The position numbers and the translations under genes were made by a program. Positions 1 through 7,496 of a stretch of DNA of 14,847 nucleotides are shown here, in pieces (position 1 is the stretch's first letter; each line of letters begins with the position of its first letter). Location of the stretch: NCBI GenBank assembly GCA_013696915.1, contig JACCXR010000316.1:1-14847 (forward strand), in the 5' to 3' direction. Below the pieces are notes generated by a model. That model made no database searches. It had not been told where the DNA came from and saw only the letters and a list, made by a program, of their open reading frames with translations. The DNA is from Euzebyaceae bacterium. Its GTDB lineage: Bacteria > Actinomycetota > Nitriliruptoria > Euzebyales > Egibacteraceae.

Positions 1-1
1 C

Positions 2-1123
2 GATGAAGACGCCCGCGTCGGTCATGCCGGAGAAGTCGGCGCCGGGGGCGAACGCCGTCGTCAGGCCGAGCTCCTGCAGCGAACCGACCAGGTCGAGGGC
101 GGTGGCGAAGTCCCAGCGTGGCAGGTACAGGTCGACGGTGCCCGCGGCGAGTTGGGCGGTCACGGCGTCCAGGACGGCCGGGTCGAGCAGGTCGCCCGGC
201 GGCGTTTCACCGGTCGGCACCAGGATGTGCATGGCGAGCTCCCCGCCGGCGTAGGGCAGCTCGACGGCCTGCCAGCCGTCGCCGGTCGCGAACCGCATCG
301 TGCCGAGCTGCTGCATCATCGGCGCCTCGACCGCGCTGCCGTCGGCGCGCGTGAAGGGCGCCGGCGCCGTCGGGTACTCGGCGAACGGCGTCTCCCAGTC
401 GGCCTTGAGGTAGACCGCGTTGGCGAGCACGAGCAGCGTGTCAGGGTCGATGCTGCCGAACAGTTCCCGGATGCGGTCCGCCGTGTACTCGCGGACCCAG
501 GCGTCGATCCGGGTCTTGGCCGCGTCGGGCTGGGTGAAGTCGACGGTCTCCACGCCCGCGCCGTACTGGCCGGCGAGGGTTTCGAGGAAGGGCTCGTGCA
601 CCGCCAGGCCGCGCTGGGCGAACAGCCCGTTGGCGACGGTGACCACCGACGGCCGCGGGCCGTCGCCGGCGTCGCGGGTGGCCGACGGAGCCGGCGGCGG
701 TGGGGCGTCGCCGGTGACGATCGCGCGGTCGAGGGCGTTGAACGCCGCGTGGACGCCGGGGTCGGGGAAGCCCAGGACCGCGTCGATCTCGCGGGCGGTC
801 TCGCCCTCCGCCCCCGCGCGGGCCATCGCGAACGCGTAGCCGATGCTCAGCGGCGACAGCACGGTGTTCGCCGACCGGTCGGCGACCGCCGAGAACAGGT
901 CGTGCCCGAACGCGGTGAGCCCCGCCACGGCCGCGCCGACCGGTGGATCCTGCGGCGTCACGCGCGCCACCGCCGCCATCAGGACCTCCGGCTGGCCGCC
1001 CGGAGACGGCGTCGGTGTGGCCGAGGCGGCTCCGGACCGCTCCCCGGACGGCACGCTCGGACCGCCGCAGGCGGCGAGGACGACCGCGCCGGCCAGAAGC
1101 CCGGAGCACGCACGCCAGATCAT
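2..1123 (-). CDS. Serpin-family protease inhibitor, predicted lipoprotein (partial, C-terminus beyond the left edge)
   Basis: Reading the minus strand from ATG at 1123-1121 gives 374 codons without a stop down to the window edge. The N-terminus is a lipoprotein signal: MIWRACSGLL, a hydrophobic stretch, and lipobox LAAC with Cys19, followed by a Ser/Pro/Gly-rich linker to about residue 60. The serpin fold follows: TVLSPLSIGYAFAM (87-100), VANGLFAQ (163-170), IDAWV...T..RI..LF (206-222), the signature NAVYLKADW (235-243) and LDLVGSLQELGLTTAF (343-358). The edge cuts after GVFI, just before the hinge and reactive-centre loop, so inhibitory activity and target protease cannot be judged. A Shine-Dalgarno-like AGGGGG lies a few bases upstream of the ATG. 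Serpins are suicide inhibitors of serine or cysteine proteases; this one is inferred to sit outside the cell, anchored to the membrane. The pro-rich insert at 140-148 is slightly unusual. It is divergent from the respiratory cluster and probably unrelated to it. Confidence 0.9.
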   Translation of the reverse strand, partial: MIWRACSGLLAGAVVLAACGGPSVPSGERSGAASATPTPSPGGQPEVLMAAVARVTPQDPPVGAAVAGLTAFGHDLFSAVADRSANTVLSPLSIGYAFAMARAGAEGETAREIDAVLGFPDPGVHAAFNALDRAIVTGDAPPPPAPSATRDAGDGPRPSVVTVANGLFAQRGLAVHEPFLETLAGQYGAGVETVDFTQPDAAKTRIDAWVREYTADRIRELFGSIDPDTLLVLANAVYLKADWETPFAEYPTAPAPFTRADGSAVEAPMMQQLGTMRFATGDGWQAVELPYAGGELAMHILVPTGETPPGDLLDPAVLDAVTAQLAAGTVDLYLPRWDFATALDLVGSLQELGLTTAFAPGADFSGMTDAGVFI

Positions 1124-1216
1124 GGGACCCCCTGGGCTCGGTGTTCCGGCGGTCCCGCTTGGACGCACACGCGGCCACCGCGGTTCCCGGCGGCGCCGCT
1201 CTGGCACGATGCCACC

Positions 1217-1423
1217 GTGGACCGCGAGGAGCGCGTGCTGCACAAGCTGGCCGACTGGCGGACCCGCGGCGGGCCCCGGCGACTGGACCGGTGGACGGGA
1301 GCATCCCCGGAGCGGCCCGATCGCGCTCACCGCCGTGCACTCCCGCGCGGCGCTCGAGCGGTGGCCGCAGCGCGCCGGCGGCAACCTCCCGCCGGCGTGA
1401 CCGATGGCCCGGCGCGGCGGTGA
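1217..1423 (+). CDS. Doubtful small ORF, possibly a frameshifted gene remnant
   Basis: GTG at 1217 opens a 68-residue reading frame starting VDREERVLHKLADWRTRGGP. The first twenty or so codons have the high third-position GC of real genes here. After about position 1275 the coding character moves to another frame, which reads GPIALTAVHSRAALERWPQR and stops at 1398-1400. A single-base indel near 1270-1290 would join the two halves into a protein of about 60 residues. No Shine-Dalgarno sequence is evident and I recognise no family. It could equally be non-coding leader between the divergent serpin and cytochrome operons. Confidence 0.2.
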   Translation: MDREERVLHKLADWRTRGGPRRLDRWTGASPERPDRAHRRALPRGARAVAAARRRQPPAGVTDGPARR

Positions 1424-1484
1424 GTGGCCCGCCCCCGGCCTTCCCCGGACCGCCGCGAGCCGCGGTGAGCCCGCGCAGCCCAGG

Positions 1485-1497
1485 CCCCGGGTAGTGT
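1485..1497 (+). promoter_or_regulatory. Possible -10 element upstream of the respiratory cluster
   Basis: TAGTGT at 1492-1497 resembles an actinobacterial -10 hexamer (TAnnnT) and lies about 42 nt before the ATG at 1540. The 12-base string CCCCGGGTAGTG (1485-1496) recurs exactly at 11232-11243, just before another plus-strand gene. No convincing -35 hexamer is seen at the expected spacing, so the assignment rests on the -10 match, the position and the recurrence. Confidence 0.3.
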
Positions 1498-1539
1498 CTC
1501 GGGGGCAGGCACGGCAGATCGCCGCGGCAAAGGACCGGG

Positions 1540-2322
1540 ATGGACCGCACCAGGAGTCAGCGCGCTCGTTCCCTGATTGCCTGGGCGGTCACGGTGGTCG
1601 CGGTCGTCCTCCCGTGGAGCGCCACGGCGCCGAGCCGGGCGCAGACGGGCGAAGTCTCGGCGGCGGGCCGCGGCGGGGAGCAGCTCTACCAGCTCTACTG
1701 CGCGACGTGCCACGGGACGGACGGTGCCGGCATCCCCGGGGCGGGTGTGGGAGCCGGGCCGCCGCTGCGGGGGCTCGAGGTCGCGTATGTCGATCAGGTC
1801 CTGCGGACCGGTCGGATGCCGATCCTCGAACCGAGCGTCGGCGTGGTCGACCAGCCGCGGTTCACCGACGGTGAGCGTGCCGGGCTCGTCGCCTGGACGA
1901 GCTCGGCCTTCGATCTCGTCGGTGACCTCCCCGTCATGCGGGAGGGCAGCGTCGCCCACGGACAGGAGCTCTACGGGCGCCACTGCGCCGCCTGCCACGG
2001 CTCCACCGGCTCCGGCGGCACCTCGGGCGACGGGGTCACCGTCCCGCCGGTCCGCGGCCTCGACCCGGTGGCCGTCTTCGAGGCCACCCGCGTCGGTCCC
2101 TTCGAGATGCCACGGTTCGAAGCGGAGGTCTTGACCGACGAGCAGGTCTGGGACGTCGTCGCGTTCACGCAGGAGATGACCACGCTGGAGGCCACGCCGC
2201 TGGGCATCCGCGAGATGAACCGCGTCACGATGACGGTCATGGCCGCACTGCTGCTGCTCGCCGTGCTCGGGGTGGTCCTGGTGACCGGCCGCCCCGTCCC
2301 CGTGCCGGAGAAGGACGACTGA
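1540..2322 (+). CDS. qcrC: Diheme cytochrome c subunit of the cytochrome bcc complex (QcrC-like)
   Basis: 260 residues. An N-terminal signal or anchor helix (11-30) is followed by two class I cytochrome c domains with haem sites CATCH (54-58) and CAACH (149-153). Probable axial methionines are M92 (GRMP) and M190 (EMPRF). A C-terminal transmembrane helix (about 230-249) and a short tail end the protein. This plan, two haems c outside the cell with a C-terminal anchor, is that of actinobacterial QcrC, which replaces both cytochrome c1 and soluble cytochrome c and passes electrons from the Rieske centre to the oxidase. The start is supported by AAAGGA at 1529-1534, five bases upstream. It is the first gene of the cluster, and its TGA shares one base with the ATG of the Rieske gene (TGATG), implying translational coupling. 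Domain assignment is secure; the symbol is by analogy. Confidence 0.9.
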   Translation: MDRTRSQRARSLIAWAVTVVAVVLPWSATAPSRAQTGEVSAAGRGGEQLYQLYCATCHGTDGAGIPGAGVGAGPPLRGLEVAYVDQVLRTGRMPILEPSVGVVDQPRFTDGERAGLVAWTSSAFDLVGDLPVMREGSVAHGQELYGRHCAACHGSTGSGGTSGDGVTVPPVRGLDPVAVFEATRVGPFEMPRFEAEVLTDEQVWDVVAFTQEMTTLEATPLGIREMNRVTMTVMAALLLLAVLGVVLVTGRPVPVPEKDD

Positions 2323-3182
2323 TGGGCACGTCGGAGGACGAGGAGGGGCTGGACATCCTCCAGCGCCGGGTCCCCGCACCGGGACCGGGCAACGCCGTCG
2401 TCGTCGCTGCGGCTTGTGCGGTGACGGCGATCGCAGCCGCGACGTTCGCGGTCGCGGTGCTCACCGGTGCGTCCGTCGCCCTGCAGGGCACCGCGCTCGC
2501 CGCCGCGCTCGCCGGCCTCGCCCTGGCCGTGCGGCGGCTTGCCCCCGCCGTCTTCCCGCACGTCGAGACGGCCGAGGACCGCGACGCCCCCGAGGGCAGC
2601 GACGTGCCGCTCTCCGACGTGGAGCCGGTCGGCCGCCGGCCCCTGCTCCGGCGGGTGCTCGTGGCCGCCGGCGGGGTGGTCGGTCTCGCGCTGCTCGCAC
2701 CGCTGTCGGCCCTGCGCCCGCCGCGCGCGGAGGCCGAGCGCGGCACCGGCTGGGCACGCGGAACCCGGCTGGTGATGCCGACGGGCGAGCCGATCGCCGC
2801 CGACGACGTGCCGCCCGGGGGCATCGCCACCGTCTTTCCCTCAGACGGCGTCGGGCGCGAGATCGCCGCCGTGCTCCTCGTGCGGCTGTCCGGCGTCGCC
2901 CCCGCCGATCCGACGCGCCTGGACTGGATGGTCGGCGACGACCTCGTCGCGTACTCGAAGGTCTGCACCCACGCCGGCTGTCCCGTCGGGCTGTTCAGCG
3001 AGCGGACGAGCACGCTGTTCTGCCCGTGCCACCAGTCCTCGTTCGACGCCGCCCGCGGCGCGACCCCGACGTTCGGCCCGCCCTCGCGGCCGCTGCCGCA
3101 GCTGCCGCTGGCCGTCGACGGGGAGGGCTACCTCATCGCGGCGGGAGACTTCGGCGGCCCCGTCGGGCCGGCGGTCGGGTGA
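2322..3182 (+). CDS. qcrA: Rieske iron-sulfur subunit of the cytochrome bcc complex
   Basis: 286 residues. The C-terminal half carries the [2Fe-2S] motifs CTHAGC (215-220) and CPCHQS (234-239), with ligands C215, H217, C234, H237 and the disulfide pair C220/C236. The N-terminal part has hydrophobic helices at about 24-48, 50-70 and 110-130, with a charged, acidic segment (80-108) between the second and third. Three N-terminal helices and a CPCHQS rather than CPCHGS box are typical of actinobacterial QcrA. The basic pair before the third helix (RRPLLRR, 105-111) resembles a twin-arginine signal, as expected for a cofactor-loaded Rieske protein. The protein takes electrons from quinol at the Qo site of QcrB and gives them to QcrC. 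The start is fixed by the one-base overlap with the upstream gene and by GGAGAAGGA just before it. Confidence 0.93.
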   Translation: MGTSEDEEGLDILQRRVPAPGPGNAVVVAAACAVTAIAAATFAVAVLTGASVALQGTALAAALAGLALAVRRLAPAVFPHVETAEDRDAPEGSDVPLSDVEPVGRRPLLRRVLVAAGGVVGLALLAPLSALRPPRAEAERGTGWARGTRLVMPTGEPIAADDVPPGGIATVFPSDGVGREIAAVLLVRLSGVAPADPTRLDWMVGDDLVAYSKVCTHAGCPVGLFSERTSTLFCPCHQSSFDAARGATPTFGPPSRPLPQLPLAVDGEGYLIAAGDFGGPVGPAVG

Positions 3183-3186
3183 GCCG

Positions 3187-4491
3187 GTGACCCCCCTCGT
3201 CGGCCGGATGCTGGACACGCTCGACGAGCGCGTGGCGCTGCGTCGGCCGGCCCGCCACCTCGCGAACAAGGTGTTCCCGTCCCACTGGTCGTTCCTGCTC
3301 GGGGAGGTCGCGCTCTTCTCGTTCATGATCCTCGTCGCGACCGGCGTCTTCCTGACGATGTTCTACCGGCCCTCGACCGCGCCGGTGGTCTACACCGGGA
3401 CGTCGGCGATCTATGCGGGCAGGGAACTGCCGGAGGTGTTCGCCTCCATCGTCCGCCTCTCCCACGACGTGGACGGGGGCCTGCTGTTCCGCCGGATCCA
3501 CCGAGCGTCGTCGCACGTGTTCATCGGGGCCTGCATCGCCCACCTGCTCCGCGTCGTGCTGACCGGCGCGTTCCGACGCCCGCGCGAGCTCAACTACCTC
3601 ATCGGCCTCACGCTGCTGCTGCTCGCGGTCGGCTCCGGCTACAGCGGCCACAATCTGCCCTACGACGTCCTCGCGGGCACCAGCCTGCGGATCCTCTACA
3701 CGCTGCTGCTCAGCGTGCCGTACCTCGGGGAGCCGCTCGCGCTCGGGGCGTTCGGCGGCGAGTTTCCCGGCGACATCATGCCGCGGCTGTTCGTCGTCCA
3801 CGTCCTGGCGCTGCCCGGCCTCATCGCGGGCCTGATGACGGTCCACCTGCTGATCCTGGGTCGCCAGACCCACACGCAGCTGCCCCGGACCGGGATCGAC
3901 GGAGCGCAGCGCGTTGTCGGCGAGCCCCTGTGGCCCTGGCAGGCCGCCCGTTCCACGGGACTGGCCCTGGGGCTCGGCGCCACCGTGGCGCTGTCGGCCG
4001 CGTTGGTGCCGTGGAGCGACGTGGACCTGCACGGCCCGTTCGAGATCGCGCAGACGACCAACACCGCCCAGCCGGACTGGTTCCTCTTCTGGGTCGAGGG
4101 GGTCCTGCGCATCTATCCCCCGATCGAGTTCCACGTGGCCGGAACGGTGGTCTCCGGACCGCTCGTCGGCGGCGTCCTGCTCCCGCTGGCCCTCGTGGCG
4201 CTGGGGTACGCCTATCCCTTCCTCGAACGGCGGCGCCATCCCGAGCCCGGCGACCACCACGTCGCCCAGCACCCCCTGCAGATCCCGTTCCGCGCCGGGG
4301 CGGTCGCCGGGGTGGTGGTCCTGCTCGTGCTGCTGACCCTCGCCGGCGGCAACGACGTCATCGCCCGCCTGCTGGGGCTGTCGACCGAGTCGGTGCTGTG
4401 GGCGTTCCGGATCGCGGTGCCGCTCGCCCCACCGCTGGCGGCCTGGGGCGCCGCCGCCCACGCCCGCGCTCAGGGCCGCCGGTGGACCTGA
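3187..4491 (+). CDS. qcrB: Cytochrome b subunit of the cytochrome bcc complex (short QcrB type)
   Basis: 434 residues, GTG start four bases after the Rieske stop. The bis-haem ligands are visible: H105 and H119 (IHR...AHLLR, spacing 14) in helix B, H205 and H220 (VVH...VHLL, spacing 15) in helix D. NKVFPSHWSFLLGE (27-40), TGAFRRPRELNYLIG (126-140) and YPFLERR (345-351 region) match the actinobacterial QcrB pattern. The Qo-site PEWY motif is replaced by PDWF (296-299); actinobacterial QcrB usually has a PD-type variant. The protein holds both the N-terminal four-helix and C-terminal helices of cytochrome b. It ends at ARAQGRRWT, without the roughly 100-residue cytoplasmic tail seen in many actinobacterial homologues. 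It oxidises quinol at Qo and reduces quinone at Qi, moving protons across the membrane. Confidence 0.93.
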   Translation: MTPLVGRMLDTLDERVALRRPARHLANKVFPSHWSFLLGEVALFSFMILVATGVFLTMFYRPSTAPVVYTGTSAIYAGRELPEVFASIVRLSHDVDGGLLFRRIHRASSHVFIGACIAHLLRVVLTGAFRRPRELNYLIGLTLLLLAVGSGYSGHNLPYDVLAGTSLRILYTLLLSVPYLGEPLALGAFGGEFPGDIMPRLFVVHVLALPGLIAGLMTVHLLILGRQTHTQLPRTGIDGAQRVVGEPLWPWQAARSTGLALGLGATVALSAALVPWSDVDLHGPFEIAQTTNTAQPDWFLFWVEGVLRIYPPIEFHVAGTVVSGPLVGGVLLPLALVALGYAYPFLERRRHPEPGDHHVAQHPLQIPFRAGAVAGVVVLLVLLTLAGGNDVIARLLGLSTESVLWAFRIAVPLAPPLAAWGAAAHARAQGRRWT

Positions 4492-4513
4492 CCGCCGCGC
4501 GATGGGGTAGGTT
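4483..4513 (+). promoter_or_regulatory. Weak promoter-like element before coxII
   Basis: TAGGTT at 4508-4513 could serve as a -10 hexamer, with TGGACC at 4483-4488 as a poor -35 and a 19-base spacer. It lies at the start of the only long gap in the cluster, which would suit a secondary promoter for the oxidase genes. Support is weak. Confidence 0.2.
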
Positions 4514-4553
4514 CACCGCCCGGCCGCCGCTGCCAGCGACCCCAGGGGGCACC

Positions 4554-4655
4554 GTGCGCTTCTGCGACGCCATCACGTCCCGGCCCCTGCCCCGAGCGGC
4601 GCGCGGAGGCTCACCGGGCCGGCGCCAGGCGGCGCCGCCGGCGGCGGCCGGCTGA
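4554..4655 (+). CDS. Candidate 33-codon upstream ORF, in frame with coxII
   Basis: GTG at 4554 is preceded by AGGGGG (4544-4549) at four-base spacing and encodes 33 residues, beginning VRFCDAITSRPLPRAARG and ending in an Ala/Pro-rich tail with TGA at 4653-4655. The next codon but one, in the same frame, is the GTG used as the coxII start (4659), so only TGA CGC separates the two. coxII itself has no clear Shine-Dalgarno sequence. Either this is a leader peptide whose termination feeds reinitiation at coxII, or it is the former N-terminus of CoxII cut off by a nonsense change, or it is chance. No family is recognised. Confidence 0.3.
   Translation: MRFCDAITSRPLPRAARGGSPGRRQAAPPAAAG
4617..4652 (+). 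other. GC-only hairpin-prone segment before coxII
   Basis: This stretch contains GCCGGC at 4618-4623 and again at 4647-4652 (self-complementary, so able to pair), enclosing the 12-base palindrome GCCGCCGGCGGC (4634-4645). It could fold into a strong RNA structure immediately upstream of the coxII start and over the end of the upstream ORF. In DNA this GC-rich such structures also arise by chance. Confidence 0.25.
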
Positions 4656-4658
4656 CGC

Positions 4659-5606
4659 GTGCGAGCATGGGGACCGCTGGTCGCGGCCGTCGGCGAGAAC
4701 CCGTCCGCCCTGCGCGCCCGCGGCCCGGCCGCCGCGGAGATCGCGGCGCTGTGGTGGCTCATGCTCGGGCTCGCCGCCGCCGTGTATGCGGTCACGATCG
4801 TCCTGCTCGCCGTCGCGTCACGCCGCGCCGGCCGCTACACGCTGCGGCCGGGGCACGGGTTCGTCGTCGTCTGCGGCGTCGCGGTGCCAGCGGTGATCCT
4901 GGTCGTGCTCATGGTCCTCACGATCCGCACCGGTGTCGCCACCCTGGCGACGGACGACGAGCCGGCGCTCACCGTGCAGGTCGAGGGCCGCCAGTTCTGG
5001 TGGGACGTGCGCTACGACGACGGAGCCGTGGTCACCGCCAACGAGTTGCACCTCCCGGTCGGCGAGCAGGTCGAGGTCGAGCTGACGTCCGACGACGTCG
5101 TGCACTCGTTCTGGGTGCCGCAGCTGCACGGCAAGCTCGACATGATCCCCGGCCGGGTGAACCGGCTCCTGCTGCAGGCCGACGAACCCGGCGTCTACCG
5201 CGGCATCTGCGGCGAGTTCTGCGGCATCCAGCACGCGCGCATGCACTTCGTGGTCGTGGCGGAGCCGCGCGAGCAGTTCGACGCGTGGCTGGAGGGCCAA
5301 CGCGCCGAAGCGGCGGAGCCCGCCGGCGACCTGGCTGCCGAGGGGCGCGAGGTCTTCCTCGGCACGTCGTGCGTCGCCTGCCACGCGATCCGGGGCGAGA
5401 CGGGACCGAACGCCATCGGTCCCGACCTGACCCACCTCGCGAGCCGGCGGACGATCGCGGCGGGGATGCTCGCCAACAACCGCGGGAACCTCGCGGGCTG
5501 GATCCTCGACCCCCAGTCGCAGAAGCAGGGAGCGCGGATGCCGCCGACGAACCTCGAGGGGCCGCAGCTGCAGGCGCTGCTCGCCTACCTCGAGAGCCTG
5601 GAGTAG
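4659..5606 (+). CDS. ctaC: Cytochrome c oxidase subunit II with C-terminal cytochrome c domain (caa3 type)
   Basis: 315 residues. Two transmembrane helices (about 28-53 and 66-90) are followed by the cupredoxin domain with the aromatic patch FWWD (113-116) and a complete CuA site: H149, C184, E186, C188, H192, M195. After a short linker (about 203-227) comes a class I cytochrome c domain with CVACH (238-242) and axial M294 (ARMPP). CoxII-c fusions define caa3 oxidases, as in Bacillus and Thermus; the standard actinobacterial aa3 CoxII lacks the haem. The protein accepts electrons, here probably from QcrC, and passes them through haem c and CuA to CoxI. No cleavable signal peptide is obvious; residues 1-25 are a short leader. 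GTG 4659 is the first start after an in-frame stop at 4653-4655, so the N-terminus cannot be longer without readthrough. Confidence 0.93.
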   Translation: MRAWGPLVAAVGENPSALRARGPAAAEIAALWWLMLGLAAAVYAVTIVLLAVASRRAGRYTLRPGHGFVVVCGVAVPAVILVVLMVLTIRTGVATLATDDEPALTVQVEGRQFWWDVRYDDGAVVTANELHLPVGEQVEVELTSDDVVHSFWVPQLHGKLDMIPGRVNRLLLQADEPGVYRGICGEFCGIQHARMHFVVVAEPREQFDAWLEGQRAEAAEPAGDLAAEGREVFLGTSCVACHAIRGETGPNAIGPDLTHLASRRTIAAGMLANNRGNLAGWILDPQSQKQGARMPPTNLEGPQLQALLAYLESLE

Positions 5607-5609
5607 CGC

Positions 5610-7496
5610 GTGACCACTGTGACCGGAGACCGGCTCGAGGACGTCTGGGCGACACGCCCTGGCCTCGTCGGGTGGCTCGGGGCCGTGAACCACAAGCAGG
5701 TCGGGCAGCGCTTCATCGCGACGGCGTTCGTGTTCTTCCTCGTCGGTGGCGTGCAGTCGCTGTTCATGCGCTACCAGCTGGGCAGCCCCGAGTCGACGTT
5801 CCTCGATCCGGAGACCTACAACCAGCTGTTCACGATGCACGGCACGACCATGATGTTCCTGTTCGCCGTACCGATCGGCGAGGCGTTCGGCATCTACTTC
5901 GTGCCGCTCATGCTCGGCGCCCGCGACATGCCGTTCCCCCGCCTCAACGCGTTCGGGTACTGGGCGTACCTGTTCGGCGGGATCTTCCTGTACTCGAGCT
6001 TCCTCGCGGGCAGCGTCCCCGACAGCGGCTGGTACGCCTACCCGCCGCTGTCCGGCCCGGAGTACTCGCCGCGCTCCAATCTCGACTTCTGGCTCCTCGG
6101 CGTCACGTTCGTCGAGGTGTCGGGCGTGATCGCCGCGTTCGAGATCGTCGTGCTCATCCTGCGGTTCCGCGCACCCGGGATGGCGATCAGCCGCATGCCG
6201 CTGTTCGTGTGGAGCCTGCTCGTCACGGCCACCATGATCCTGGTCGCGTTCCCGCCGCTCATCATGGGCACCGTCCTGCTGGAACTCGACCGCAAGGTCG
6301 GCACCGGCTTCTACGACCCCGCCGTCGGCGGCGATCCCATGCTGTGGCAGCACATCTTCTGGTGGTTCGGCCATCCCGAGGTGTACATCATTCTGCTGCC
6401 GGCGATCGGGATCGTCTCCGCGATCCTGCCGGTCTTCACCCGCACCCGGATCGTCGGGTACACGTTCATCGCCGCCGCGACGGTGGCGATCGGCATCCTC
6501 AGCTTCGGTGTGTGGGTGCACCACATGTTCACGACCGGCATCAACCTGCTCGGCCTCACCTTCTTCACGGCCGGCAGCCTGCTGATCACCATCCCGGGCG
6601 GGGTGCAGATCTTCGCGTTCATCGCCACGCTCTGGCGCGGACGGCCGGTGTTCAAGCCGCCGCTGCTCCACGTCATCGGCTTCCTGGTCGTCTTCGTCTT
6701 CGGGGGCCTGAGCGGCGTGATGGTCGCCTCCGTCCCGTTCGACTGGCAGGCGCACGACACCTATTTCGTGGTCGCGCACTTCCACTACGTCCTCATCGGC
6801 GGGGTGCTCTTCCCGGTGCTCGCCGGGCTCACGTACTGGCTGCCGAAGATGACCGGCCGGCTGCTCGACGACCGCCTGGGCACCGTCGCGTTCTGGCTGC
6901 TCTTCGCGGGCTTCAACCTGACGTTCCTGCCGCAGCACGTCGTCGGGCTGCTCGGGATGCCCCGCCGGGTCTACACCTACCCGTCCGGCATCGGCTGGGA
7001 CGTCTACAACCTCCTGTCGACCGTCGGCGCGTTCGTCGTGGCGGCCGGCATGGCGGTGTTCGTCGCCGACGTCGTGCGCAGCCGGTGGCGAGGCGCCCCG
7101 GCGGGGGACGACCCGTGGGGCGGCAACACCCTCGAGTGGGCGACGACCTCGCCTCCCGAGCCCTTCAACTTCCGCGTGATCCCGATCGCCACGACTCGCG
7201 ACCCCCTGTGGGACGAGCGTCCCCTCGACCTCGCCGGCGGACCGGCCTGGCGCCGCGAACTCGCGCACCCGGTGGTCTCGCGCCGCGAGATGGTGTCGAC
7301 GAGCGTGCTCGACGCCGCGCCACACGAGGTCCTCACCCTCCCGATCCACTCCCTGTGGCCGCTGGGACTCGCCGCGGCGCTCGGGGTGTTCCTCATCGGC
7401 GTGATGGTGGACCGCACCAGCATCGGCCTCGTCGGGCTCGCCGGCCTGGCCGTCTGCGTGATCGGGTGGCTGTGGAGCCGCCAGGATGAGCCATGA
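5610..7496 (+). CDS. ctaD: Cytochrome c oxidase subunit I (haem-copper oxygen reductase) with two extra C-terminal helices
   Basis: 628 residues, GTG start three bases after coxII. Cofactor ligands are all present: haem a H77 (TMHGTTM) and H392, haem a3 H390 (VVAHFHY), CuB H255, H304 and H305, and the His-Tyr crosslink pair H255/Y259 in GHPEVY. E257 and the D-channel entrance D106 (ARDMPFPRLN) with N113 mark an A1-type enzyme with an intact D pathway. The K-channel lysine, expected in a T-G-V/I-K-V/I-F motif, is replaced: the protein reads PGGVQIF with Q333 and G331 (codon CAG near 6606). After the twelve core helices, residues about 572-622 add two more helices, as in Bacillus CtaD (about 620 residues), where they correspond to the first two helices of subunit III. 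It reduces oxygen to water and pumps protons. Its TGA overlaps the coxIII ATG (ATGA). Confidence 0.95.
   Translation: MTTVTGDRLEDVWATRPGLVGWLGAVNHKQVGQRFIATAFVFFLVGGVQSLFMRYQLGSPESTFLDPETYNQLFTMHGTTMMFLFAVPIGEAFGIYFVPLMLGARDMPFPRLNAFGYWAYLFGGIFLYSSFLAGSVPDSGWYAYPPLSGPEYSPRSNLDFWLLGVTFVEVSGVIAAFEIVVLILRFRAPGMAISRMPLFVWSLLVTATMILVAFPPLIMGTVLLELDRKVGTGFYDPAVGGDPMLWQHIFWWFGHPEVYIILLPAIGIVSAILPVFTRTRIVGYTFIAAATVAIGILSFGVWVHHMFTTGINLLGLTFFTAGSLLITIPGGVQIFAFIATLWRGRPVFKPPLLHVIGFLVVFVFGGLSGVMVASVPFDWQAHDTYFVVAHFHYVLIGGVLFPVLAGLTYWLPKMTGRLLDDRLGTVAFWLLFAGFNLTFLPQHVVGLLGMPRRVYTYPSGIGWDVYNLLSTVGAFVVAAGMAVFVADVVRSRWRGAPAGDDPWGGNTLEWATTSPPEPFNFRVIPIATTRDPLWDERPLDLAGGPAWRRELAHPVVSRREMVSTSVLDAAPHEVLTLPIHSLWPLGLAAALGVFLIGVMVDRTSIGLVGLAGLAVCVIGWLWSRQDEP

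Noticed and set aside
441..1550. 369-residue minus-strand ORF overlapping the serpin
   Set aside because: It is in a different frame from the serpin reading, which has strong family motifs and a lipoprotein signal; this one has none.
4667..7489. 940-residue plus-strand ORF across coxII and coxI in a third frame
   Set aside because: Arg/Pro/Ala-rich frame shadow of two certain oxidase genes.
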